Of a stretch of DNA of 64,000 nt, positions 27,051-41,639 are shown one piece after another. Both the position numbers and the translations under genes were made by a program. The notes beneath the pieces were generated by a model that made no database searches, was not told the DNA's origin, and saw only the letters and a list, made by a program, of their open reading frames with translations. Every line of letters begins with the position of its first letter. The stretch's first letter is position 1. This DNA comes from Xylaria sp. FL1777 (lineage: Eukaryota > Ascomycota > Sordariomycetes > Xylariales > Xylariaceae), in NCBI GenBank assembly GCA_022578965.1, contig MU400543.1, positions 1 to 64,000 on the forward strand. The letters run 5' to 3'.

Positions 27051-29725
27051 TAAACTTTATGTAAAGCTTTAGTTTTTTTAGCTATTTGCTGCTTTTTTAA
27101 CAAGTGCTTATTTTGTTTTTTGATTTTTTTTTGTAAAATGTTTAAGTGCTTATTTTATTTTGTACTTTAGATATTATTGCGCTTTATTTTATTTTTGCTT
27201 TTAGTTAAGCTTTAAATTGCAGTTTTTAAGCTTTTTTCCTTTTAGTAACTATTTTTTAGTACAATTATGCTTTAATTAATTAATAATATTTATAATAATT
27301 ATTTTTATATTTTTTTAAAATAGTGTTATAAATATAATTAAAATTTTTTTTAAATGTTATAAATCTTTATAAATTTTTATAGTAAACTATAATTATAACT
27401 AATTACTTTAATTCGTAAAAGTTCTATATTTTTATTTTTGCAATTTGTTTAAAAAACTAATTATTTTTTAGTTTGTTAAGTAAATATTAATAATAATAAT
27501 ATATTATATAGTAATTTTATAATACTTTGTTATATTTTAAATCTTTTAAGCGTAAAATATTATTATTATTTTTTATTATAATTTTATTATAATAATAATT
27601 TAGCAATTAGTTAAATTGCTAGCTTTAGTTTTTAAAACGTATTAATTTTTGCGTTAATTATTAGTGCTTTTTTGTTTTGTTATATTTAAAGCAGTTTAAG
27701 CTATAAAAATACTTTATTTATTTTTATTAGTTCTTTTTTTATAGTATTTTTTATAGCTTTTAATTTTATTTGTTTTTGCTTTAAAGTTTTATAAGTTCTG
27801 TTTTTTTAAGTTTATTTAGCAACTAAATATTTTAATAGTTTATAATTAATTTAATAATTATATTATTTATAATTATAGTTTTGTTTTTTTAAATATAACT
27901 TTTTTTTAAGCTATATTTTAAGCTTTAATAGTTTAAAGTTTTTATAATTTTATAAGTTTATTAATTATATTAACTTATTACTTTTTATTATTTGCTATTT
28001 TTAATTAAACTATTTTTTTAAGTTATATATTAAATAACTTTAATTGTTTATATAGCAAATATATTTTTTTGTAATTTGTTTTAATAACTATAAAGCTTTT
28101 AAATAATATTTATATGCTTATTTATTTTAACTTATATAAATAAAGTATTTAAATTTGTTTAATATAGCACTTTTGTTTTAATTTAAAATAGCAACTTTAT
28201 ACTTTTGCTTTAAAAACATATTTTTTAAATTGCTTTATTATTTTTTGTTGTTTTAAACTTTTATAACTTATATTTTTTTTTTAAGTTAAAAAATCTTTTC
28301 TTTTTTATAGCTTTTTTTTTTGTTCTTTTTTTTAAATTAGCATTATTTTTAAAAGTATTTTTTCTTTTTATAGTTATAACATTTAACTTTAAATATATTT
28401 TAGAATTATTGTGTTTAAATTTTATTAATTTGCTTAAATCTTTGTTTAATACTTTTTTAAATATTTTTTTTTTTGTTTTTTTTAGTTTTTTTAGTTTTAA
28501 AATACTAATTAAATAATTATTAATTAATTATAATAGCTATATTAATATATGTATTAATTTTTGCTAGTTTATTTATTTTATATAGTTTGTTTTAAACTTA
28601 AGTTTTAAATTTACTATAAAATAAATAAAATAATGCAAGCTTAAGTAATTTTAAAATTATTACTAATTGTTTAAATTTTATAGCATAATTTACTGCTACT
28701 TTTGTTTGTTTTAAATAGTAAAATGCTTTTTTTACGTGTTTTGCTTTTTAAGTGTTTTTAAATAATGCTTTTATTTGATTTTTAAACTTAATGTAATTTT
28801 TAAAAATCTTTTTTGTTTTTAGCTTAAAATTAATTAACTTGTTAATTTTTAAAAAAATCCTTTAAAATAAGTTAAAACTATTCTAGTATTTTTTTTAATA
28901 AAAATTATAAAATAATTATTACTTTTTAGTTCTTTTTTATAATAATAATAAAATGTTATTTTAAATAAAGTTTAACGTAAATTAAAAAAGCTTTTATATT
29001 TATAAATCTATTATAAAGCTTTAAAGCAATAAGTTTAAAACTTTTAATGTTTAATATTTTTAATATTATAAATAATTTTAATAGTAAAAGTAGTAATAAT
29101 AATAAAAAGTTAAGTTTTTTATTTTAAGTTATTACTTTAAGTATAGCAGTAATAAAAATAAGCGTTAAGTTTACTAGTAATAATATTAGTATTAATTATA
29201 GTATAATTACTTATTTAAAGCTTTAATTTATTATTATAATAATAAGTATTATTGCTGTTTTAATTATTATAACTAGTATTTATGTTAATTTAAAAGTTAT
29301 AACATTTAGTATTTAAGCTATTTTTTAAGTTAAAATAACTAATTTGCTTTATAGCACTAATATTAACGTTAGTTTTTTTTTATTGCTGCTACTTAACTTT
29401 TTTTTTTTTATTACTGCTTTTTTTTTAATAAAAATAACTAATAAAAATGCTAAAGTTTATTATTTTAGTATATTGCTAGTTTTAAAAGTTTTTAAAATCT
29501 TTAAACTTAATTTTTAATTTTTTGTTTTTAATAATATAACTTAAATTTAGTTTTATTAGTTATTAAATAAGGTTTACTTATGTAATGCTATTTAGCATTT
29601 TTGTTTTTTAAATATTTTTTTAATATACTTTTAAAAGTTTATTTTATAAATTGTTTATTATTTAACTTTTTATACTAATATTTATTTTTATGTGTTAAGT
29701 TTTATTAATTAAAAAATTATTAAAA

Positions 29726-30219
29726 TATAATAAACTTATTATATATTAATATAATAGGTTTACTTTTAAGGTCTTAATTTGCAAATAATAATAAAGTTTT
29801 TAATAATAATTTATTAAAGAAGTTTTTAAAGTACTTTTATTACTATGCATTAATAAAAGTTTTAAAAAATTAAAAGTAATAAATATATTAATGCTTAGCA
29901 GTTATAAAAAATTAATAGCTAAAAAACTAAAATTAAATAAATAATTAAATATAAAAAATGCATAATTATATAAACAAAAAAAAGGTAAAAAAAGTAGTAA
30001 CCTTTTTTAAATTATTGCAAGTTTAGTAAGCATTAAATTATTGTAAACTTAGTAAGCTTTAAATTACTATAAGCTTAGTAAGCCTTAAATTACTGTAAGC
30101 TTAATGAGCTAAATAAGTTATTACGTAACTTTGGCTTTAGTTAGCAAAAAAAAAGATGCAAAGTATATATAAAGGCATTAAGCCGCTTTAAAAGCCACCC
30201 CGCTGCTAATTTTGTAACA
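29726..30219 (-). repeat. Element 2 right LTR (5' LTR), type A, 494 bp
   Basis: Ends gctaattttgtaaca. The last 90 bp, which include tatataaaggcattaagccg and gccaccccgctgc, are much less mutated than the body of the element. Followed by the target copy taaat. Confidence 0.87.
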
Positions 30220-33200
30220 TAAATGTTCGTAAAACTTCTTAATAAACTTATTTTATAAAAATTTTAATAAATAAACCTTATGTTTATATATTAGCTTATT
30301 TTTTTTTAATCTTTTATATTTTTGTAGTTTTGCTAACTTTTTTAAGTTATAAGCTTATTATAGCTATATATTTATAAAGTTTTTAAATATAACTTTAACT
30401 TTTAAGCTTTTATTTTTTTAAAGATATAATATTTAAATGTTTTTTTTTAAAACTTTAAATTTTTTTTAACTTTGTTAACTAAGTATGTTTACTTAAATGT
30501 TTTTTTTTTTTAATGTAGCATATTTTAAAGTTAAATTTAAAAAAAAAAACCATTTAATTTTTATGTTATTTAGTAATTTTTTGCGTAATTATAAATTTCG
30601 TTAAGTTTTAATAATTTAAATAAATTTTAATTAGCTTTATAGTTTTTATAAAAAATAATTCTTACTTTTTAAGTGCTATAATAATTATAAGTAGTTCTTT
30701 ATTATATATAAAGTATTATAATGCTACATTTTGTAGTGCTTTTAAATAATAAGCTACTAAGTGCTATTTTTTGTTATTTTTTAACTGTTTTAAAACTTTT
30801 ATAATTATATTATTTAAAGCATTTATTTTTAGATTTTTTTTTTTTATAAATTAAGTAGTTTAATTATAAAGTTAAAAATAACTCTTAGTTTTAGTTTTTT
30901 AAAAGCTTTTTAAGCTTTTTTTAAAATTAAAAAAGATTTTTTTTTGTATTTTTTTTTTGTATACTTTATAAAATAAAACGCTATTTTTTTAAAGTTTTAA
31001 ATTAACATTTAAATATAGTTCAAAAATTTTAATGCTTGTTATATATTTATAACAATAATTAAGTTAAATATTTTTTTCGTTTTATAATATATTAATTTTT
31101 AACTATTAAATCTATATTTATTTTAAAGTAATTATAAATCTTAAAAAGTTAATCTTTTATATATGCTATATATACTTTTTTATATTAAGTTATAATTTTA
31201 CTTGTTTAAGTATTTTTAACATTTAAGTTATATGTTTTTTGTATTTTTTTAGTATTTTAAAATAAATTAAAATATTATTTAAATAAATAAATATAAACTT
31301 ATTTAAAAACTTTTATAAAATTATTATTATTATGTATTAAAAGCTAATTAGTATGTTTTATAGTTTTTATAACATAACTATATATTTATATAGTTTATAT
31401 ACTGTTTATATAGCAGTTTTTTATTTTTTTCTTTTAGCTATTTTAATAATATAATATTTATTTAAAATATTAACTGCTATAAATTATTTTGTTTAACTAA
31501 TGTTTTTTTTTATAATTATTAGCAAAATAAAAAAGTATTTATTTATAATAGTAATTATGTTTAATAATTAATAGTTAACTATTATTTGCTATATTAGTTT
31601 TTTTTTTTTATTAATTAGTTGTTTTTTATTTTTTATTTTAAGTATTAATACTATAAAGTATTTAGCAAATAATTAAAACTTTCTTAGAAATTTTTTTGCT
31701 AAGTTTTTCTAAATATATTTTTATAAAGCATTTGTTTTATTTAAGCTTATATAATATACTTAATAAAGCTTTAGTTAATATTCTTTTTTAATAAAAATAT
31801 AATAGTTTTATAAGCTATATTTAAAAAGTTCTTTTTTTTTTTTTTTTAAATAGTTTGTAAAATTTATAATATACTTTTAATATTTTGTTTAAAATTTTTT
31901 TTGCGATTTTTTTAATCTTTTTGCTTTATTTTTTGTTTTTTTAATTAATAGTTTTTGCTTTTTATTAAATTAAAAGGTTGCTAATTTTTAGCTATAATAT
32001 TTTTAAAATAATATTATAATTAAATATATTAGTAATATTTAATATAATTTGCTTTTTATATTTTTATATAAATATATTAAAAAGTTTAATTTTTTTCAGT
32101 ATGCAATTATTATTATAGCTAAAAGTGCTTTTATTAAATTTTTTAATCTTTTAGAATTTTTGCTTGTATTTTTAAAGAATTTTATTTTGTTTTGCTACTT
32201 TAAGTAAAATTATATTAGCTTATATTTTTAAGTTAATTAAAATGTTATATTTTTTTTTTAACATATAAATTTAACTTTAAATTAATTTTTTTAGTTATTG
32301 CATTAAATTTTATATAAAGCTTTAGTTTTTTTAGCTATTTGTTGCTTTTTTAATAAATGCTTATTTTGTTTTTTGATTTTTTTTTATAAAATATTTAAAT
32401 GCTCGTTTTATTTAGTACTTTAAATGTTATTATACTTTGTTTTATTTTTGCTTTTAGTTAAGCTTTAAATTATAGTTTTTAAGCTTTTTTACTTTTAGCA
32501 ACTATTTTTTAATATAATTATGCTTTAATTAGCTAGTAATATTTATAGCAGTTATTTTTATATTTTTTTAAAATAATATTATAAATATAGTTAAAATCTT
32601 TTTTAAATGTTATAAATTTTTATAAATCTTTATAATAAACTATAGTTATAACTAACTACTTTAATTTATAAAAGTTTTATATTTTTATTTTTATAATTTA
32701 TTTAAAAAATTAATTATTTTTTAGTTTATTAAATAAATATTAGTAATAATAATATATTATATAATAATTTTATAATATTTTATTATGTTTTAAATTTTTT
32801 AAGCATAAAATATTATTATTATTTTTTATTATAGTTTTATTATAGTAATAATTTTTAATAATTAGTTAAATTACTAGTTTTAGTTTTTAAAACATATTAG
32901 TTTTTATATTAACTATTAATGCTTTTTTATTTTATTGCATTTAAAGTAGTTTAAGCTATAAAAATACTTTGTTTATTTTTATTAGTTTTTTTTTATAGTA
33001 TTTTTTATAGCTTTTAATTTTATTTGTTTTTGCTTTAAAGTTTTATAAGTTTTATTTTTTTAAGTTTATTTAACAATTAAATGTTTTAATAGTTTATAAT
33101 TAGTTTAATAATTATATTATTTATAGTTATAGTTTTATTTTTTTAAATATAATTTTTTTAAGCTATATTTTAAGCTTTAATAGTTTAAAATTTTTATAAT

Positions 33201-34422
33201 TTTATAAGTTTGCTAACTATATTAACTTATTACTTTTTTTGTTTATTATTTTTAATTAAACTATTTTTTTAAGTTATATATTAAATAATTTTAATTGTTT
33301 ATATAATAAATATATTTTTTTGCAATTTATTTTAATAACTATAAAGCTTTTAAATAATATTTATATGCTTATTTATTTTAACTTATATAAATAAAGCATT
33401 TAAATTTATTTAGTATAGCATTTTTGTTTTAATTTAAAATAATAACTTTATATTTTTGCTTTAAAAACATATTTTTTAAATTGTTTTGTTGTTTTTTATT
33501 ATTTTAAACTTTTATAACTTGTATTTTTTTTTTAAGTTAAAAAATCTTTCCTTTTTTATAGCTTTTTTTTCTATTCTTTTTTTTAAATTAGCATTATTTT
33601 TAAAAATGTTCTTTTTTTTATAGTTATAACATTTAACTTTAAACATATTTTAAAGTTATTATTTTTAAACTTTACTAATTTATTTAAACCTTTATTTAAT
33701 ACTTTTTTAAGTATTTTTTTTTTGTTTTTTTTAGTTTTTTTAGTTTTAAAATACTAGTTAAATAATTATTAATTAATTATAATAGCTATATTAATATATG
33801 TATTAATTTTTGCTAATTTATTTATTTTATATAGTTTGTTTTAAACTTAAGTTTTAAGTTTACTATAAAATAAATAAAACAATATAAGCTTAAGCAATTT
33901 TAAAATTATTATTAATTGTTTAAATTTTATAGCATAATTTATTACTACTTTTGTTTGTTTTAAGCAATAAAATGCTTTTTTTATATATTTTACTTTTTAA
34001 ATATTTTTAAATAATACTTTTATTTAATTTTTAAACTTAATGTAGTTTTTAAAAATCTTTTTTATTTTTAGCTTAAAGTTAATTAACTTATTAGCTTTTA
34101 AAAAATTCTTTAAAATAAGTTAAAACTATTTTAATACTTTTTTTAATAAAAATTATAAAGTAATTATTATTTTTTAATCTTTTTTTGTAATAATAATAAA
34201 GTACTATTTTAAATAAAGTTTAATATAAATTAAAAAAGCTTTTATATTTATAAATTTATTATAAAGCTTTAAAGCAGTAAGTTTAAAACTTTTAATGTTT
34301 AATATTTTTAATATTATAAATAATTTTAATAGTAAAAACAGTAATAATAATAAAAAGTTAAGTTTTTTATTTTAAATTATTACTTTAAGTATAATAGTAA
34401 TAAAAATAAGCGTTAAGTTTAC

Positions 34423-34938
34423 TGTTACAAAATGGGTTAACCAGGCCGGTTAAAAGCCAGGTGTAGAAAAAGCATGCGCAAAAGGAGTCCTATTTGTTAA
34501 GAAAATATGTATTTAAACCACTATAAGGGTTTAATGCATGGACTTAATAAACTTAAGCGTTAAGTTTATTAAGCTTTAAACTTAACAGACTTAAGCGTTA
34601 AGTTTATTAAGCTTTAGACTTAAAACAATATAGCATTAAATCTATTAAAAGAAGCAATGTTTATAGATTATTACTACTGTTTTTTTTGTTTATATAAACA
34701 TATATTTTTTATATTTAATTATTTACTTAGTTTTAGTTTTTTAGCTATTAATTTTTTTATAACTACTAAGCACTAATATATTTATTACTTTTAATTCTTT
34801 AAGACTTTTATTAATGCATAGTAATAAAAGTACTTTAAAAACCTTTTTAATGAACTACTGTTAAAAATTCTATTATTACTTGCAAATCAAGACTTTAAAA
34901 GCAAACTTGTTATATTAATATATAATAGGTTTATTATA
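34423..34938 (+). repeat. Element B 5' LTR, type B, 516 bp
   Basis: Starts tgttacaaaatgggttaacc. The first 90 bp keep an almost unmutated, GC-containing sequence (for example ccaggccggttaaaagccag), whereas the partner at 41640 has the mutated form of the same bases. Two roughly 35-bp tandem units with aacttaagcgttaagtttat follow at 34548-34615. Confidence 0.88.
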
Positions 34939-37900
34939 TTTTAATAGCTTTTTAATTAATAGGACTTAATATATAAAAACAAATACTAGTATAAAAAGTT
35001 AAGTAATAAATAATTTATAAGATAAACTTTTAAAAGTATACTAAAAAGATATTCGAAAAACAAAAATGCTAAATAGTATTACATAAGTAAACTTTACTTA
35101 ATAACTAATAAACTAAATCTAGGTTATATTACTAAAAACAAAAAGTTAAAAATTAAGTTTAAAAATCTTAAAGATTTTTAGAACTAGCAATATACTAAAA
35201 TAATAAACTTTAGCACTTTTACTAGTTACTTTTATTAAAAGAAAAGCAATAGTAAAAAAAAAAAAGTTAAGCAGTAGTAGTAAAAAAAAACTAACGTTAA
35301 CGCTAGTACTACAAAGCAAACTAATTGCTTTAACCTAAAGAATAGCTTAAATACTAAGCGTTATAACTTTTAAACTAGCATAAATACTAGCTATAATAAT
35401 TAAAGCAGTAATAATAACTACTACTACAACAATAAGTTAAAGTTTTAAACAAATAATTATATTATAACTAATGCTAACATTACTACTAGCAAACTTAACG
35501 CTTACTTTTATTACTGTTATACTTAAAGTAATAACTTAAAATAAAAAACCTAACTTTTTATTATTACTGCTGCTTTTACTATTAGAATTATTTATAATAT
35601 TAAAAATGCTAAACATTAAAAGTTTTAAACTTACTGCTTTAAAACTTTATAATAGATTTACAAATATAAAAGCTTTTTTAATTTATATTAAACTTTATTT
35701 AAAATAGCACTTTATTACTATTACAAAAAAAAATCAAAAAGTAATAACTACTTTATAGTTTTTATTAAAAAAAGTACTAAAATAGTTTTAACTTATTTTA
35801 AAGAATTTTCTAAAAGCTAACAAGTTAACTAACTTTAAGCCAAAAATAAAAAAGATTTTTAAAAATTACGTTAAGTTTAAAAATCAAATAAAAGCACTAT
35901 TTAAAAACACTTAAAAAGCAAAACACGTAAAAAAAGCACTTTATTGCTTAAAACAAACAAAAGCAGCAGCAAATTACGCTATAAAATTTAAACAATTAGC
36001 AGCAATTTTAAGATTACTTAAGCTTGCATTATTTTACTTATTTTATAGTAAACTTAAAACTTAAATTTAAAACAAATTATATAAAATAAATAAACTAGCA
36101 AAAATTAATACGTATATTAATATAGCTATTATAATTAATTAATGATTATTTAACTAATACTTTAAAACTAAAAGAACTAAAAAAAACAAAAAAAAGAATA
36201 CTTAAGAAAGTATTAAATAAAAATCTAAGCAAATTAGTAAAGTCTAAAAACAATAATCCTAAAATATATTTAAAGTTAAATGTTATAACTATAGAAAAAA
36301 AGAATACTTTTAAAAATAATGCTAATCTAAAAAAAAGAACAAAAAGAAAAGCTATAAAAAAGGAAAGATTTTTTAACTTAAGAAAAAAGTACGAGTTATA
36401 AAAGTTTAAAACAACAAAAAATAATAAAGCAATTTAAAAAATATGTTTTTAAAGTAAAAATATAAAATTGCTGTTTTAAATTAAAACAAAAATGCTATAT
36501 TAAACAAATTTAAATGCTTTATTTATATAAGTTAAAATAAATAAGCATATAAATACTATTTAAAAGCTTTGCAGTTATTAAAACAAATTACAAAAAAATA
36601 TATTTGCTATATAAACAATTAAAATTGTTTAGTATATAACTTAAAAAAATAGTTTAACTAAGAATAACAAACAACAAAAAGTAGTAAGTTAATATAGTTA
36701 GCAAACTTATAAAACTACAAAAACTTTAAACTACTAAGGCTTAAAATATAACTTAAAAAAAAGTTATGTTTAAAAAAATAAAACTATAACTATAAATAGT
36801 ATAGTTATTAAACTAATTATAAACTACTAAAACACTTAGTTGTTAAGTAAACTTAAAAAAACAAAACCTACAAAACTTTAAAGCAAAAACAAATAAGATT
36901 AAAAGCTATAAAAAATACTATAAAAAAAAAACTAATAAAAATAAACGAAATATTTTTATAGCTTAAACTGCTTTAAATATAACAAAATAAAAAAGTATTA
37001 ATAGTTAGCGCAAAAACTAATACGTTTTAAAAACTAAAACTAGCAATTTAACTAATTGCTAAAAGTTACTACTATAATAAAACTATAATAAAAAACAATA
37101 ATAATATTTTATGTTTAAAAAATTTAAAATATAATAAAGTACTATAAAATTACTATATAATATATTATTGCTACTAATACTTATTTAATAAATTAAAAAA
37201 TAATTAGTTTTTTAAACGAATTGCAAAAATAGAAATATAGAACTTTTACGAATTAAAGTAGTTAGTTATAATTATAGTTTATTACAAAGATTTACGAGAA
37301 TTTGCAACATTTAAAAAAGATTTTAATTATATTTACAACATTAGTTTAAAAAAATATAAAAATAACTACTGTAAATATTACTAGCTAATTAAAGCATAAT
37401 TGTACTAAAAAATGGTTGTTAAAAGCAAAAAAGCTTAAAAACTACAATTTAAAGCTTAACTAAAAACAAAAATAAAACAAAATACAATAATATTTAAAGT
37501 ACTAAAAAAAACAAGCATTTAAACATCTAATAAAAAAAAGTCAAAAAACAAAATAAGTACTTGCTAAAAAGGCAGCAAATAACTAAAGAAACTAAGGCTT
37601 TATATAAAGTTTAATGTAATAACTAGCAAAACTAATTCAAAGTTAAACTTATATATTAAAAAAAAAAGTATAATACTTTAATTAACTTAAAAATATAAGC
37701 TAACATAATTTCACTTAAAGTAGCAAAACAAAATAAAATTTTCTAAAAATACAAACAAAAATTTTAAAAGATTAAAAGATTTAATAAAAGTACTTCTAGC
37801 TATAATAACAGTTGTATACTTAAAAAAATCAAACCTTTTAATATATTTATATAAAAATATAAAAAACAAATTATATTAAATATTGCTAATATATTTAATT

Positions 37901-38399
37901 ACAATATTATTTTAAAAATACTATAGCTAAAAACTAGCGACCTTTTGATTTAATAAAAAGCAAAGACTATTAATTAAAAAAGTAAAAAACAAAGCAAGAA
38001 AATTAGAAAAATTGCAAAAGAAATTTTGAACAAAATACTAAAAGTATATTATAAATTTTACAAACTATTTAAAAAAAGAAAAAAAAAAAAACTTCTTAAA
38101 CATAGCTTATAAAATTACTACATCTTTATTAAAGAAAAATGTTAACTAAAGCTTTATTAAGTATATTATATAAGCTTAAACAAAACAAACGCTTTATAAA
38201 AATACATTTAAAAGAATTTAGCAAAAAAATTCTTAAGAGAATTTTAGTTATTTGTTAAATACCTTACAGTACTAGTACTTAAAATAAAAAATAAAAAACA
38301 ACTAATTAATAAAGAAAAAAAACCAATATAACAAATAATAGTTAATTACTAACTATTAAATGCAATTATTATTGTAAATAAATACCCCTTTATTTTACT

Positions 38400-38770
38400 A
38401 GTAATTATAAAAAAAAATATTAGCTAAGCAAAATAGTTTATAGCAGTTAATATTTTAAATAAATATTATGCTATTAAAATAGCTAAAAGAAAAAAATAAA
38501 AAACTGCTATACAAACAATATATAGATTATATAAGTATATAGTTATGCTATAAGAACTATAAAACGCACTAGTTAGCTTTTAATATATAATAATAACAAT
38601 TTTACGGAAGTTTTTAAATAAGTTTATGTTTATTTACTTAAATAATATTTTGATTTACTTTAAAACACTAAAAAAACACAAAAAATACGTAACTTAAGTA
38701 TTAGAAATACTTAAATAAGCAAGATTACAACTTAATATAAAAAAGTATATATAGCATACATAAAAAATTA
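38400..38770 (+). pseudogene. Reverse transcriptase relic of element B
   Basis: Homologous to 23330-23650. One frame reads YLNNILIYF, then KTLKKHKKYV and, after stops, LQLNIKKY, corresponding to YLDDILIYS...LQLDIKK of Ty3/gypsy reverse transcriptase. Slightly less mutated than the element A copy. Confidence 0.75.
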
Positions 38771-40843
38771 ACTTTTTAAGATTTATAATTACTTTAAAAC
38801 AAATATAAATTTAATAGTTAAAAATTAACACAGTATAAAATTAGAAAATATTTAACCTAGCTATTATTACAAACATATAATAAGCATTAAGATTTTTAAA
38901 TTATATTTAAATGTTAATTTAAAACTTTAAAAAAATAGCATTTTATTTTATAAAGTATATAAAAAAGAAATATAAAGAAAAGTTTTTCTTAATTTTAAAG
39001 AAAGCCTAAAAAGCTTTTAAAGAACTAAAACTAAAAGTTATTTTTAATTTTGTAGTTAAACTACCTAATTTATAAAAAAAAAAAAAACTAAAAATAAACG
39101 CTTTAAATAGTATAATTATAAAAGTTTTAGAACAACTAAAAAACAACAAAAAATAGCACTTAGTAGCTTATTACTTTAAAGCACTATAAAACGCAGCATT
39201 ATAATACTTTATATATAATAAAGAACTGCTTGCAATTATTATAGCACTTAAAAAGTAAAAATTATTTTTTATAAAAACTACAAAGCTAATTAAAATTTAT
39301 TTAGATTATTAAAACTTAACGAAATTTATAATTATATAAAAAATTACTAAACAACATAAAAATTAAATGGTTTTTTTTTCCAAATTTAACTTTAAAATAT
39401 GTTACATTAAAAAAAAAAAAAACATTTAAGCGAACATATTTAGCTAATAAAGTCAAAAGGAATTTAAGGTTTTAAAAAAAAACATTTAAGTATTATATTC
39501 TTAAAAAAATAAAAGCTTAAAAATTAAAATCATACTTAAGAACTTTACGAATATATAGCTATAACAAGCTTATAACTTAAAAAAGTTAGCATAACTATAA
39601 AAATATAAAAGATTAAAAAATAATAAGCTAATATATAAATACAAGGTTTATTTACTAAAATCCTTACGAAATAAGTTTATTAAGAAATTTTATAAATATT
39701 TATTATATAAATACTAAAGAGCAATAAAAACAGTTTAACAACTACAAAAAAAGTATAATTTTTTAAAACTATAAAATATAATTAAATCTATTATAAAAAA
39801 ATGCAATATTTGCAATAAAGCTAAAGCAGCTTAATATAAGCTTTATAAACTGCTATAACTTATATAAATACTTAAATAAGCATAGCATATTATTGCTTGA
39901 AATTTTATTACAGCATTATTTTTATTAACTAATTTAGTTATAAAAGTACAATATAATAAAATATAAGTTATTATTAATAAATTTACTAAGTATGCCTACT
40001 TTTTATTGTTTAAAAGAAATATAATAGTTAAATAACTTATATATGCCTTTATATGCTAATATTTAAATAAGCATAAGCTACTAAAAAAAATTATTTTAAA
40101 CTAAAATAAATTGTTTATTTTTAAGTTTAAAACTAGTTTTTTTAAACTTATTAGTATTAAACTAAAGTTTTTAACTGCTTACTACTTATAAACAAATAAA
40201 CAAACAAAAAAACTAAACTAAATATTAAAATAATATTTATAAAGTTATATTAATTACTAATAAAACAATTAAGTAAAACTATTATTAATAGTACAGATTT
40301 TATATAACATATTAATAAACAAAAATATAAATATATTTTTATATAAGGCTGTTTATAAACAACAAGTAATTACTAAAAAACAAAAAAAAATATTAATAAA
40401 AGCATTTGCTATTTTAACTATAGTACTTTAAGCAAGAATTATTGCAACAAAAATTAAAACGTTATAAGCTAAACTATAATTATGCTTTTAATTTTTATAA
40501 CAATAAATATTAGTATACTATAATAAAAAACGAACTAAAGAACTAACCTTTAAAAAAGGAAACAAAGTTTACTTGCTATAACAAAAACAAAATGTAAACA
40601 TTAATATTTCTTAAATTAAAACAAAACAACTAAATAATAAATTAAAATTTAAAAAACTTAGCTTTTTTAAAATTAAAAAAGTTATTTTATTTACTAACTA
40701 TAAATTATTATTACTAAAAAATATGTAAATTTACTTTATTTTTTACATTTTTTTATTAAAACTAGTACTTATTAAAATATTTATTAAAATACAACTAAAA
40801 ATAAAAACAAATTAAAATATTTATAAAGTTAAAAATATACTAA

Positions 40844-40960
40844 ATTTTTGTTAAAACAATAATAACTTAAAATATTTTGTTAAATAAAAAAAATACTTAT
40901 ATATTAATAATACTTAAAAACTTAAAAAACATTTAAAAACTGCTAAAATAATTATAAACT
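40844..40960 (+). pseudogene. Chromodomain relic of element B
   Basis: After LPKNM and a stop (the gypsy LPxxMRIHPxFxVSLLEP segment near 40715), the frame reads NNNLKYFVK-stop-KKYLYINNT-stop-KLKKHLKTAKII. This is a C-terminal chromodomain (EYLVKWKGYxxxDNTWEPxxNLxxAxxII) whose two Trp codons have become stops. It places the family among chromoviruses. Confidence 0.7.
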
Positions 40961-41639
40961 AGTTTTACTATTAATATTTTAACTAGCTAGAGCTAAAAAA
41001 AAGAAATTAACTTTAAATAAAGCGTTTAGCGCGTTTTAATTAAACTTTAAAAGAACAACTAGCAATTGTTGTGCTGTTTTAACGTACTATTTTTATTTTT
41101 TAGCTATATAGCGCTTTTTTGCTTTAATTTGCTTAAGCTTTTTTAAACTACTTAAATTATAAGCTATAGTAGCAGCTATTTTTTTTTGCTATAATTTTTT
41201 TTATTGCTTAAAACAGCAGATTTTTGCACTTATTTTTTTATGCTTTTTTATTAGCAAGTTTAATTTATTTTTTAGCTTTTTGTGCTAAAAAGTAAGCTGC
41301 TGCATTTGCTTTAAAAATAAACTTCTAGCGTTACAATTTGCTTGTTTAGCTGCAATACATTTAACACATTAATTAAAGTTAAATTTTAACATTAAACATT
41401 TTGTGCTACAACAATTGCAGCAAAAATATAAAGCTATTTTAATTAATTTTAGTTTAATAAAAAAAAGCAAAGCAAGATTTTGTTAAGCCTTTTGTTTAAA
41501 ACGCAACAAGCAAGGTTTTTTAAAAACCTTACTAAACATAATAAGCGCAAAAAACAAAAAACAAAAAATAAAAAAAAAAAACTTACAAAAAAAGAAATAC
41601 AAAATTATTAAAACAACAATTATAGAAAAAAAAAGATAA

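Larger units (their letters stand above)
14817..30219 (-). mobile_element. Element 2: minus-strand chromovirus inserted in element 3
   Basis: Type-A LTRs at 14817-15309 and 29726-30219 flank an interior of about 6.7 kb split by element A. The target duplication taaat is present at 14812-14816 and 30220-30224, so the insertion postdates element 3. On the minus strand near 18300-18345 the reverse transcriptase active-site region reads YLNNIL, a G-to-A degraded YLDDIL. No intact frame remains. Confidence 0.88.
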
